In this document: one piece after another, positions 46,090 to 58,169 of the stretch
Position numbering within the stretch: position 1 is the first letter of the stretch
Layout of the letters: every line of letters begins with the position of its first letter
From: Siphonodentalium dalli
Lineage: Eukaryota; Mollusca; Scaphopoda; Gadilida; Siphonodentaliidae
Reading direction: 5' to 3'
Length of the DNA: 64,000 nucleotides
Assembly (NCBI GenBank): GCA_032622095.1
Contig: CP136061.1
Span: 119,300,754 to 119,364,753 of the forward strand
Notes under the pieces: model-generated
The model's database searches: none
Seen by the model: only the letters and a program-made list of their open reading frames with translations
What the model was told of the DNA's origin: nothing
Position numbers and translations under genes: made by a program

Positions 46090-47282
46090 GAACTTGTTAG
46101 GTAAATGGATTTTACTCTTTGCATGACTAAATACATTAGCACACCCTACAGGCCACATCCCTCATCCGATTGTCACTAAATTTCAGATGGATCTTTGGGG
46201 TGGCATCACAGGCTAGATTAAGACACTTATTTGTATTTAGATTTACTTACTCATTACGTATGATTCTAGCTGCATGTACATCAAGCTCTTCTCAAATTCC
46301 ATTGTTGAATTTTCTCTTGCAGTTTTATATCCTGTAACCAGAAACAATATGATTATTTATAATGTTATAATAACACCCATTCAAATTTCGATAGTATTTT
46401 GCCATTTGTTTTCAAAAATCTAATAATGTTCATTCTTCATATACTAGTACCGGTACATGTAATTACACATTATAGATTTGTGCCAATAACATTTTTTTTA
46501 TAAATATCTGCACGATTTATATGTGTGTGATTGGGCCCAAATGTGTTTATACAATGTAATTGCATCAAGAAATTAAGACTATTTCTTTAATCAACTTCAG
46601 ATATGTGCATTTGAATGAAGGCAGGTTCGAGTGGCTGTTGAATATGTACATGCATAAAGTGATAAGCTTAACATTTTTATATCAGAATCATATAGAAATC
46701 TTGAGTTTGTGCTGATTTCAATTTCCATAGCCTCAAAATAAATAAACATGCAGACCCAAATAAGCACTGTGCAGGGGGGATTTCCTAAGAAAATAATAAA
46801 CATGCATGCATGTTTATTTGGAGCCCAAGAGTAATTCAGGTTATGCATCTCTAATTGAGTTGCCTTTTATTTCTTCAACAAATGTTGATACTTTTTTTCT
46901 CCTTCTACCAACTGCATTCGCCATCTTTAGTTAAGGCACTCGTCATGGTTATTGGTTGTCATACTTTTCTCAGCTGCCCCAACTCTCTTACAATCAAGCC
47001 ATGCATCCCGCCACTTGTCATCCCACAACTCTTCATCCATGTATTTCGCTAGTTTTGTTCTATATTTTCTTCAATTACATCCATTTCAGCTATAACCTGG
47101 GACAGAAGTAAAAACTTGTGACTCATCAAATAAAGAAATTACATCAAGTCACAAGAGTTGGATAGATAAACCATGTACTTATCTGTATCTGTATTGTAAT
47201 AGTGAATATCTCCCATGTATCAGATTATCAAAACAGTTAGATGTCTAATATAACCCATTTCACCGATAACCGTTTTAATGAT

Positions 47283-47600
47283 ATATAATCCGAAATAACG
47301 CTCCAATTTACTATTTCTTTGGCTTTGGGATAAAAAATATTTAATTCGAGTCGAGGATCCCAACTATCAAAGCTCAGGGTTATGATATATTGTTTTTTTA
47401 CATCATTTTTTAATATTTGGCGGCCATACTCTCAATATACTTAATTACATTGAAAAAAATGTTGATCTAATTATATACATGTATAACACTTTTTGGGAAA
47501 TACTATATTTGACAGTGGTTAGCATTATTATTAGGTAATTATGTTGTTGTTGCTGTTGGAATCTGATGATATGGAGACCATCTAATTGGATGGTGTACCT
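47283..47600. mobile_element. Diverged family B MITE, inverted (copy 2)
   Basis: Counterpart of 8,818-9,149 with a small internal deletion after TTGTTTTTTTA. Confidence 0.6.
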
Positions 47601-47879
47601 TTCAAGATACACTATCCAGTTTAATATTAACAAATGCAGTAACTGTGCACAGGGAACTGAACATGTAAATAAAACAATCCTTAGTTAATATGCAGTTACA
47701 GACTTCATGCTACTTCACATGAACCCACTTTGAATGCCTCAATTCCTTTTACATAGCTTCGTTTATATACATGTAGAGCAATAGACTATAGCTCATTATA
47801 AATTACTTGGGTAACCATTAACCAACCCACCTTGTACTTCTCCCATTGAAGTTCTGACAACTCCATAGTTTCTTATCTG

Positions 47880-48440
47880 GCGTCTAACTTGAATCCAAGT
47901 AGAAGGATATAACTATCCACAAGCTTTATTCTAAGCCTTTTAAATTTCTCCATGAGACATTTGCTCACATGGAACCAGCAGAGGAAATACTGCAGACCCA
48001 GTTCCAGACACGCATTTGCTTCTTTCTCTGATTTGTCTATCATGACAACTGGCTTGTATTCATTGTTTTGGCTACATGGAGTGAATCGACGGAGCCATTT
48101 CCTGCTAATTTATAGTAAATAAATGGATGGTCACATTCCTCACTTCCACATGCCTCATTTTCTGTTATAGCACGTAATGCCAGCGCAATGTTCAATCTAT
48201 TTTCCCTTGACATGATGGTGAAAGCTGTTGGACACCCAATTCCATTTGCTGCCTGTGTTGTTGCTGTCAGAAGGCATGCTACGTCATCTTGTAGACCATA
48301 CTTGGCATCGATTCCCAGCATCTTCGGATTTTTGGCAGCTGAATCTAATGCGATTGAATTGGACAGACACAGCACATATGGGCGGTCTGCTTCTCCCTCT
48401 TTGGCATTTTGGTTACCTGTCTGATAAAACAGTGCAATAC
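47880..48440 (-). pseudogene. MULE-like transposase exon, broken (copy 2, first unit)
   Basis: Counterpart of the exon at 9,420-9,990. The first half is intact from the acceptor at 48,441 through LGIDAKYG, SREN and ECDHPFIYY. The second half (KEANAC, CWFHV) lies in another frame after a shift near 48,090. Its N-terminal half is duplicated again at 49,087-49,417. Confidence 0.68.
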
Positions 48441-50064
48441 CTGTGGAAGATAACATTGCAAAAGTTACATAGACAGTTCACAACACCAAGTTTTTATACG
48501 CCTACATAATTATGTACTTTAAACAAAATGGACGTATTATATTATTGGTCCATCTGTCTGTCTGTCAGTCCATCCATCCATCCATCTTTTCACATTTGGT
48601 TTCTAGATCAATAAATAATGTATAAAATAAATGTCATTTTATGCATAACAGATCCAGAGAAACAGCAATTTAAAGTGATGCGAAACACTCCGGTAGGGTG
48701 ATCGAATACAATTGGAGAATAATATTTTTGACATTAGTTATTTTTACGCATATTAATCAAATTCATAGTACACACGTCATTGTTATATATTAATTAAATG
48801 CCCCGAATGACTATTTACTGCCTGTAGAAAATGGGTCACGTCCAAACTTTTTGACAAGAGTTATCCATCTTTGATGACTTTTGCAATTTTATCACCTGTT
48901 AGCGCGATAACTGAATCAAATATTAACTGATTACAACCTTATTTGATAATGAGTCTTTTGCAACAATATCTCGGACAAGTTCGAAAACTAGGTTTGTCCG
49001 ACTTTTTGGGCATTGTGTGGGCCTTTTTGCCAAATTATTATTATTGCAACCCTGGTGGCTGGGGTTTAAGAGAGACAGATGTTCCGATTTCCTGCTAATT
49101 TATAGTAAATAAATGGATGGTCACATTCCTCACTTCCACATGCCTCATTTTCTGTTATAGCACGTAATGCCAGCGCAATGTTCAATCTATTTTCCCTTGA
49201 CATGATGGTGACCCAATTCCATTTGCTGCCTGTGTTGTTGCTGTCAGAAGGCATGCTCCGTCATCTTGTAGACCATACTTGGCATCGATTCCCAGCATCT
49301 TCGGATTTTTGGCAGCTGAATCTAATGCGATTGAATTGGACAGACACGGCACATATGGGCGGTCTGCTTCTCCCTCTTGGGCATTTTGGTTACCTGTCTG
49401 ATAAAACAGTGCAATACCTGCGGAAGATAACATTGCAAAAGTTACATAGACTGTTCACAACACCAAGTTTTTATACGCCTACATAATTATGTACTTTAAA
49501 AAAAATGGACGTATTATGTTATTGGTCCATCTGTCTGTCTGTCAGTCCATCCATCCATCCATCTTTTCACATTTGGTTTCTAGATCAATAAATAATGTAT
49601 AAAATAAATGTCATTTTATGCATAACAGATCCAGAGAAACAGCAATTTAAAGTGATGCGAAACACTACGGTAGGGTGATCGAATACAATTGGAGAATAAT
49701 ATTTTTGACATTAGTTATTTTTACGCATATTAATCAAATTCATAGTACACACGTCATTGTTATATATTAATTAAATGCCCCCAATGACTATTTACTGCCT
49801 GTAGAAAATGGGTCACGTCCAAACTTTTTGACAAGAGTTATCCATCTTTGATGACTTTTGCAATTTTATCACCTGTTAGCGCGATAACTGAATCAAATAT
49901 TAACTGATTACAACCTTATTTGATAAATGAGTCTTTTGCAACAATATCTCGGACAAGTTCGAAAACTAGGTTTGTCCGACTTTTTGGGCATTGTGTGGGC
50001 CTTTTTGCCAAATTATTATTATTGCAACCCTGGTGGCTGGGGTTTAAGAGAGACAGATGTTCCG
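48097..50064. repeat. 990-bp tandem duplication within copy 2
   Basis: Unit 1 (48,097-49,086) and unit 2 (49,087-50,064) both run from ATTTCCTGCTAATTTATAG to GACAGATGTTCCGAT. Copy 1 has a single unit. The duplication covers the 5' half of the MULE exon, a CATC microsatellite and the TTTGTCCGA repeats. The two units are nearly identical, so it is young. Confidence 0.92.
49087..49417 (-). pseudogene. MULE-like exon, second tandem unit (copy 2)
   Basis: Partial repeat of the preceding exon created by the 990-bp tandem duplication. It carries LGIDAKYG and MSREN but has lost 15 bp near 49,210 (the CPTAF region) and stops at the duplication junction, so it lacks the second Asp and the C-x2-H motif. 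Confidence 0.65.
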
Positions 50065-50067
50065 ATA

Positions 50068-50550
50068 TCAGGGAATGCTGACATAGTCGAAAGCTTCCTA
50101 TTGGACGGCGGAGCCGATGTCACAATACCGATGGTTGAAGATGAAAGCGACTCGAATATTCAACCTGCAGCAAGTATGGTGACATCAACGCCGGAAAACA
50201 AGGATCCTGGAAAGCACGCGTCGAGCGCATATTCAGCCGCAGTTGGCTGCTTGAAAGACACGCGAGAACCCACTCGATAAAAAAAAACCCTGAATTGTTC
50301 TCTGTGTCCAATGGAATTTACGTTGCCATACGAACTTAATCAGCAGTTCGGGGCAAAGCATATGTATTTACGATATTCATGTGACAGGTTGGTGAGAGGA
50401 TATATTCCCGATTCAACCAATAACAAAAATTGTTCAATATCATTAAGGAAGTTCCCTTTTATCAGAGCGTTTGCTGCTTCTGGCGGTAAACACACACTAG
50501 GCTGTTTTGGTCCTGCACGCTCCGATGAAAAGAGCCTTCGTTTTGAGTGA
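50068..50550 (+). pseudogene. C2H2 zinc-finger exon remnant (copy 2)
   Basis: Same remnant as in copy 1, without the TGA (a Cys codon is present) but with the TAA after EPTR and the same His-to-Gln change in the finger. The differences from copy 1 in the 11,051-11,290 part (Glu/Gly, Ile/Met, Gln/His) all change the residue, as expected for unconstrained sequence. Confidence 0.45.
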
Positions 50551-53245
50551 TATCAGTGATATTTCACAACTGGTTTTTTCGGAGCTTGCAACAGACTATA
50601 ATTGTCTGTAGCTTTAGAAGATTTGGCAGTATCTTGACCATTGTTTTCCAAACATACTTCTTCGTCGAGTGTCAATTCTATCTTTTTTCGTTTAATTGGC
50701 CGCTACACGTGTCCTCGCTTTCTCTTTGTGAAAAGCAAAACATACAAGGTAAGATATCGTGTAATTCAATAACATGTCAATTCATAACAATGTCACAGCT
50801 AAAAATCTAAATGTATGCTATTTTGTGGTAAATATATCTCACACGTAAACGGCCTCAGCTAATTGGTGCCGACATTCACCCAACAATCATGTCAGCAAAC
50901 CAATCTGATGAAACAATCCAAGAAACTAATTTTATACAGTGTTCCCACACTATTGTGCTAAAATGATACTTGGATTCAAACGGACTGATCTGTTTCCCGT
51001 TTCTGCTCCAAACATGGTATAATCCATTGACCTGGGAGGCTTTACAAATGAAAGAAATTTGAATAATTCACGACGGAAACATCGAGTGACCTCGCTTCAG
51101 ATTTATGAATGAAAACTATCCATGCAGTGACGTCATAACCGAAATGTCAAGGTTTAGTTTTGAGTCTCGCGTGATTTTATCTTTCGTCCGGTAGGTGGCC
51201 AAAAGTTACGGATAGCCAGTAGATCCGCTTAAGTTAGTCCTTCAGTCAGAAGGCGAAAAATGGGCCTGCCGGTACCAAACTGGCGGGCAAATTCTAATTG
51301 CACGTTTTAAGTAGTTTAATATCTCAGTTATCCAGTTAGGTATGATAGCAATGTCAACTCGGTAGTTTTCTATCGGAAAATCGCCATTAAAGTGACATAC
51401 CATTCACGAAAAATGCATTATTTTTTTCGCCAGTGGGGGAGGTTTGTGTTTCTTTGTGTCCGCGGATAAAGCTGACACTAATATCGTATCTAAAGGGTCC
51501 CAGTTATGACAGATACGCCCAGATTTTACAAGAAATCGTTTTACTGTCATTCTAGCGGCGTTTAGTCGAAATATAAGCATGGGTGACACATCGTAATTCC
51601 TGATATACACATGTGTTTTTTCAGCTATGAAACGCACGTTAAGCATAACAGACACGTTTCACTGTCAAATGGTCTGTCAAAGTATAATATACATGTTTTT
51701 CGATATTCGGATTGGAAGAAAATTAGAAATGATCATAATTTATCGCAGTTCAACACTAGTGTTATGTACACAATACTTTTACGGTGGCATTATCGATCAA
51801 AGTCGAACTCAGCAAATAAAACATCACAGTAAAATCAGAACTTGACGGCAAACACTTGGAAAGGTCAATGCATTGTCAAATATTCTGACAAATCGCACTT
51901 AGACTAAGCTATTTGAATTTACTATGTGATTGGCGATGTTTTTTGACAAATCGCTACAACAGTTTTGTTTACATAACATTTGTTTCAACACACGAATTGT
52001 TTTTATTGATAAGCTATCAATTATTAATATTAGAACACAGTGTGTCTATTCTCCATGTTCTTCTTGGTGGTGATGTTTTACAAACTTATAATTTTTTCAC
52101 ATTACCCACTGTGGGTGGCTTGGTTTCCTTCAATTGTTTATCTATGTTCCAATTGAAACAACTTGCATTTGTTCATGATACAGCAGGCGGCACATATATA
52201 GGAATGACGTTTCCTGTTACCAATTTGGTTATAAAATAAATTACATGTATGGCGACTTCGTCATTTACGCCCCACTCGGTCACCATATATTTTAGAGTAT
52301 TCCGCGTCATCTTCATTCAAGTCACGCAGATTAATTCTACGTATGAAATGTATCATCGACTACTTGGCTTTCATAGTTGATCTTACTAAAACCAAAGCAA
52401 TCAGTTGGTTTAAACATATTTTATTAGCAAAAGCTAGAGGAGTAAAGGGATACATGCCAAGGGCGGGTAATCATATTCGTGTATCTGGGCAAGTTTCTTT
52501 CGGGGGGTCGGTGGTTTCTACACGCAGTGGCATTATTTCCATGTGAAATTTACTCTCTGCGTGGTCATTATTCCACCCGTAATACTGAGAACGTCGTGAT
52601 ATGGCGCACAGATATTACAAATGTATTGGATATAGACACCGTGGCTAAACGGGTATATACATAATAGCCTGTCTCAACGTCCAGATCGGAGTTGGCTATA
52701 CAACTGATTGCGGGACGCAACAAAAGAGGTGACAAGGTCGACTACGTGCATTAGGTCACCACATAAGTTGTCCATGCAGCAATGGTGAAGCTGTTCAAAC
52801 ATCAACGAATTTGATTGTATTGATGTTTCATGCAGAGAGGGTATACCTGGATTCATGATTTTGTTACGTTCAACAGTTGCTTGTCAGCACCAGCCGGTCG
52901 TTATATGTTCCTCCTAAACAGATATATAAGTACATTTTTAATGTAGTTATCCAAATTCAAAAAAGTCGTCGTATCAGGTTGCTCATAGATGAAGTTGCAC
53001 TCACAGGTTTTGCTTCTGCGTGAAGAAGATCGTTTAACGAATCGATATATTATCATCACGATGGCTTACCCTACTATATTATTGTGGACTAAAACACCAC
53101 AATGCACATGATCATGTAATATATGCATGCACTTGTGCATTGATTGCACCATGTTGATTAGAATAAAAAGCACAGGTCTACTTGTATCTGCATGAATCCA
53201 AATATATTCAAATTCAATTTACGAGCGATATGCTTATGGACCATT

Positions 53246-54540
53246 AAACACACAATAGAGTATGTGTTCTGTTTTTGTCACATCTGGTCCGGTGATGCTG
53301 ATGGACGTAAACTAATGATGATGACAACGATCCCGATGATCATGACAGTGCCTAGTTTCATGGCATGAATCTCTACTCTGCAGGTAACGAGTCGAAACGT
53401 TATGTTTATGTATATGTACACATATTTGTGAGAATACATGTACTCTTAACCAGGGGCCAATCGGTTTATCTCTGTTCTACTCCCGAACCACCTTCATTTT
53501 CATTTCATAATTGTGATTTAACTCTTATTTCCTGCTATCTTGAACAAAACAAACATTTAGTTTGATTAATTTATTTTCTACCCCATTTTATTTATTTATT
53601 TCAGTATTACTTAGGATATTTGGGGAGAGGAGCATTTGGTAAGTTGTAATAACTTGTGCTCCAATCCCCGTTGCTCGTCATACTACTGTATTTAAAATAT
53701 TATGTATACATGTATATGTGGAATGATAATATAATATGTTCAAACAAAATCAAACAACGTTATGTGACATGCGCTTAGCACGGCATATAGTCAGCAAACT
53801 GCAACTGATGATGATCTTATCAAAACATTTTGGCATCTTTTTAACTCATTAGGGGTAATTTCCAAAATTGTATAAATTCTACTTTTGGAATAAAATTAAA
53901 TCTTGTTTTTTTGGATACGTTCTAAAACTATTTTCAAAATTCCAATAAACCGCTCCAGGATCCAGCTTCCACCTCAAAATTCATGTCATCAGAACGAGGA
54001 GCAATTTGTCTGCGATAAATTGGGACCTTGATCATCATCATACTTCGGCTCCAATCTTCTTTAATATGCTTAGCAGACAACCTCCTCTTTATTTTGACAT
54101 CCATACATTTATGCACCACCTTCATAATGTGGGGAAATTATATGACGGATAGGTTGTAAGCCATTATTTCTGTCACTATTCTTATGTTGACAAACGGAAA
54201 GGCCGTAAGGTCCGTCAGCCAGTGCTCCATTCTGACTTGTTATTGTCATTCCGGCGGGCTAGGTGTGATTTTCGTTGACCCGAACAGATGTGTTACCTTG
54301 TCAGGCACCCACTATAACCTGTATTAGTTAACCCATGCATAAGGCTATGGACTTAAAGTTGGAGTACGGATTCATTGCATGATCTAGATAATGACGAAAC
54401 GACGACGATGATGATGATGAAGAAGATTATTGTAATCGACATCTTCATCACGACGACGATGATATATGGTGAATTCCCGTCACCATGAAACAAAGATCAT
54501 CAGTTTAGGAAACAATGTACAATTTGTCACTTTATTGCAG
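53246..54540. other. Single-copy spacer, no certain gene
   Basis: Contains a possible 34-bp micro-exon (53,605-53,638) between TTATTTATTTCAG and GTAAGTTG, and an ACG/ATG microsatellite at 54,390-54,425. Whether the micro-exon belongs to the lectin exon downstream cannot be decided. Confidence 0.35.
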
Positions 54541-54785
54541 GAGTACTCAAAACTGGTGACTATAGCTACTACTTCACTGGAATCAATGACGTCCAGATAA
54601 ATAATGACTGGAGGAATCTTGACGGATCAAATGCTGCCCCATTGTCGTGGCATCCAGACGAACCAACCCACGATGCCGATTGTGTTGTGCTGTGGCATAG
54701 TGTACCATGAAGTTATAACACTTTCAAACTTGGGGACTTCTGCAACTCGCGTGTTCCACACATTTGTGTGTACAACATATATTGA
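54541..54785 (+). pseudogene. C-type lectin domain exon with internal stop
   Basis: Acceptor TTTATTGCAG precedes 54,541. Reading in phase 2, the exon encodes the second half of a C-type lectin fold: YYFTGINDVQINNDWRNLDGS, then LSWHPDEPTHDADCVVLW, then a TGA (54,708-54,710), then FKLGDFCNSRVPHICVY and a final TGA. EPT stands at the calcium/sugar-binding EPN position, and the Cys of DCVVL, DFC and HICVY are the usual C-terminal disulphide set. C-type lectins are secreted or membrane sugar-binding proteins, expanded in molluscs. The first half must lie in upstream exons I could not identify. One stop suggests a recent pseudogene or an error. Confidence 0.7.
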
Positions 54786-55384
54786 GAAATACTTGCGTGG
54801 GTATAAAGGTAGAAGGTCGGAGTTACCATGATAACACAATAATTAACAGATGCGGTGGAATCTATAAATTGTACATTTCCCTAGATATTTATGGAGTGGT
54901 CATCAACATATTCCAGAAACGTAGGCTATTTTGTTCAGTTTGGCCACTTTCGGGACACATCACTCCACACTTCTACTTTTTATAAAAAAAAATTATAACA
55001 TGTTTTCGGTATCCACCCATCTATTTTTATTCTGTCTGTCACCCGTCTTTCGAAGAATGTTCACTAATAACTGAATATAGCATTGCCGTCCAATGCATCA
55101 CTTATGTTTTGCATTGTTAATTATGTGCCTCACAACAAATATGAGTTATTACACAATCACATGCCAGACAGACGAACCTGGACTAGGTCATTCGTGTGTA
55201 TATAAAAAGCACTGTTAGCTACCTATGTCACACACCAATCAGTTCACACAGATCAGGCCCGGTGAACTGTACTGAGTAATCGTGAGCTATTGGATTGTCA
55301 ATTGTGATAGCCGAGTAATAGCCAATATACCCACGCCAGTGGACCGCATTCCCAAGTACTGTTCTGAGTTACCTACTGATCGGC

Positions 55385-56679
55385 ATGGCGGACTCGCTGT
55401 CGAAAACGGTAAATGTAATGGAAACATGTCGCTCAATAGTTTATTCACCTGATGCAAGGGCGTTGGAGCCATTTCCCTTTGCAACTTCTGCAGTCCAAAC
55501 GCGCACTGAAGGCAACATTGGACAGACAGTTGTAGATATACTTAAAGATATCCAGTTAAGAATGGATAAACTTGAAAATGTTGAGGAAAAATTGCAAAAG
55601 CTGGAAAAAGTTGAAGAGCTAGAACAAAGATTGCGAGCAGTCGAAAGTAGCATTAGTGTGATACAACATGAACAAATTTTATCCAGAGTGTCACAGACAG
55701 CTATGTTACACACACTGACTTGAAAACATCAGTCGAGTTTGTACCAGTTAAATACGATGACGTCTGTAGTACAGTCAACGAATTGAAAACACAAGTTGAA
55801 CGCCTGACTATCGAATCAAAATAATGCAAAATCGGCATCCACAGGACCACACGAAGCACAATATGGACGTGTTGATGAGATATTCGAGGTTTTGTTAGAC
55901 CTACAGTCGAGGAGCATTAGGAACAATCTAAGTTTTACAGGTATACACGAAGATCCAGCGAGATGTACAGAAGATATTCTACTAAACTTTCTTGACGATC
56001 GCCTCTCGATCAACACTAGCTACATATCATTCGAACGTGTGCATCGCATCGGACAGAGGATACAAAACCAAAACAGATCAATCGTTGCCTGTTTCTCCAT
56101 TTATAAATACCGGGAACTAGTCAAGAGATATCCAGCTTCAGACTGAAAGGAACACATATTTATATTCGCGAACAACATCTTGAAGAAATAGAAAACAGGC
56201 GTAAAAAATTGTACCCAGCAATGCGACATGCTCAAAAGAAGAACCACCATGTTCGACTAGTCAAGGATAAGTTATACATCGACTACACGCAGTATGACCC
56301 ACATGGAAGCAAGCCCGTGGGCGATACAACACAAAGCAGTGGAACTAGAAATCCTCAAGTACCACCTGATGTGCGCGAGAAAGGAGATAATTCTAGAAGT
56401 GGTTGGCAAGACAACTATTGCCGTTCACTCGAACATGCACAAGTACTAGAAACGGTCAGAGAAAGGCAGCATGCTTGCCCAAACAGAACCAGCACCCCTA
56501 CTGACAATGCAGCCAAATCAGGACACGGTCAAGTCAGTTTCGTGCCACACTGTAACTCTGTACCCGACACGGAGATTGCGGAAAATGATCAGCATCTGGA
56601 CCTAAGTACTGTAAGCAGGGAAAATTCCCCGAAACAATACAGCAAACACCTTCGTATGACATCAACTCCCACACAATAG
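55385..56679 (+). pseudogene. LINE ORF1, frameshifted
   Basis: The first frame (55,385-55,723) starts MADSLSKTVNVME and contains a strong coiled coil, DKLENVEEKLQKLEKVEELE. After a gap in other frames, 55,892-56,146 encodes SRSIRNNLSFTGIHED and ISFERVHRIGQR, the conserved block of L1-like ORF1 proteins (RRxNLxxxGxxE ... xERxHRxG). A third frame (56,209-56,679) gives RHAQKKNHHVRLVKDKLYI. Such proteins are trimeric RNA chaperones that coat LINE RNA. At least two frameshifts and two stops are present. Confidence 0.72.
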
Positions 56680-56754
56680 GACAGATGCGGTGAACCAGAC
56701 TCTATATTTATAAAAGCAAGAGAGCGTTCAGGTAAATGTTCTGTTGTCTCCAAG

Positions 56755-58105
56755 CTGAGTTTGAAATTTTTATGTTTAAATGAATGTGGTCTTTCCAGCA
56801 AACTGAAATGTCCTGAATTATGTCGGCTTCTTGATGGTTATGATATTATTGGCCTAAATGAAACCCGAACGGACGATGCAGACATATCAGTGCCCGGTTA
56901 TACGTTATATTTTTAAAAATCGTAAAACGTTAACTAATGTCAAATCTGGTGGTTTGTGCATTATGGTTAAAGACGACTTAGTTGCACACGTCACCATAAA
57001 ATAGAGTGATTCGAAATACGTATTGTGGCTTGAAATTTAAAAAACAATAACAAATATGCCCGACGTCCTATCACTTGGCTTAGTTTATATTCCCCAGAAA
57101 ATAGTGATTTAAGGGGTTGAGTATTACTCAACCCCTTTAACATTCTCAGACATTGGAGAGGAATTAATAAATACAATTGGAAATAGCAGATATGTATGTC
57201 TCATGGGAGATTTTAACTCGCGAACCGGACACTTAAAGGTACGGTTGGCCTTGGCGGTGGGTATCCTGTGAAAATATTTCCAACCGTCAAAAAACGTTAC
57301 AAACAGAAAGAACATCAAAATGTAGACTGACTTTGTCCGTATACAAATAAGAAATATCGCATAAACAGTATGTTATTGTCATATGGTTGACCATTGTTAT
57401 GTAAACAAAAGCATAAAAAGTTACTTTTCTGGTGTTCGTTTATATTATGATGGTAAACATAAAGAGCGTTCTTTGTGGGTGAATTCCCTATATGGAACTA
57501 ATAAAGAGCGTTTATGCCATTTGTGTGTGATTAGCCAGTAGCATTGTGCTGTCTTCTGTAACACAATCAGGCTCTTGCTTAGGTAAAATATAGTAGGTCG
57601 TTATGATAACATGCTGTTTACGCGATGGTCATGGTATATATGAACGAAACTGTATGCGTTTTACTGTTTTTTCTGTTTACGGTGATTGGAACAAATATGA
57701 ATATTTTCGACAACTAAGGCCTCACGTGCCTTTAAGTGATCTCCCCGACTGTGGTGACATCCATGTCCCGCGTGAACCGTTGACTGGTAGAGTTACCGCG
57801 CTTGGATTGTGTTGCGATGGGAGATACTCGCATGATCTCGCATGATCGAACGGTCAACTCATACGGTCGAAAATTGATATGTTTTTGCAAGCAAAATGGA
57901 CTGCGAATTATGAATGGACGAATTGGAAGGGACAAGTTTGCTGGTAAGGTAACATCTAAGGGCGTCAGTTTGATTGATTATTTTATTTCTTCTATAGACT
58001 TATTTGTATATGCATGTGATCTTTATGTTTTACCGTTTGAACCCCTGTTTTCAGATTCTCACTCTGGCGTAGAATTGATATTGAAATGCCCAGTAGATAG
58101 AAATG
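56755..58105 (+). pseudogene. LINE ORF2 endonuclease domain, split by MITE
   Basis: Encodes LSLKFLCLNECGLSSKL, DGYDIIGLNETRTDD (catalytic Glu), RYVCLMGDFNSRTGH (catalytic Asp and Asn), then a 495-bp MITE, then LSDLPDCGD, FCKQNGLRIMNGRI, KGVSLIDYFISS and FSDSHSGVEL, the S-D-x-H motif of AP-like endonucleases. This domain would nick target DNA to prime reverse transcription. Frameshifts lie near 56,915 and 57,100 in addition to the insertion. Confidence 0.75.
57237..57731. mobile_element. TTAA MITE, family A, inside LINE endonuclease
   Basis: Starts AGGTACGGTTGGCC after TTAA (57,233-57,236) and ends CCTCACGTGCCT before TTAA (57,732-57,735). The flanking LINE sequence encodes GDFNSRTGH on the left. 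With one TTAA retained, the right flank continues as LSDLPDCGD in the same frame, so the empty site is unambiguous. Confidence 0.92.
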
Positions 58106-58169
58106 TTAATATAACTACTTCGAATAAAACAAATAAATTTAAAGCAGGTGTAGAACCTGAATTCAAGCT

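Larger units (their letters stand above)
38285..53245 (+). repeat. Segmental duplication, copy 2
   Basis: This is a direct copy of 1-15,937, beginning about 22.3 kb after the end of copy 1. It ends at 53,245 inside the same GACCATT word. Copy-specific changes are a ~650-bp gain near 42,862-43,515 that contains a TTAA MITE, a 990-bp tandem duplication at 48,097-50,064, and a ~1,991-bp loss at 51,741-51,746. The shared MITEs at the left end were present before the copies separated. Confidence 0.95.

Noticed and set aside
53605-53638. 34-bp micro-exon YYLGYLGRGAF
   Set aside because: Borders are good, but it is too short to assign and no partner exon could be joined with confidence.
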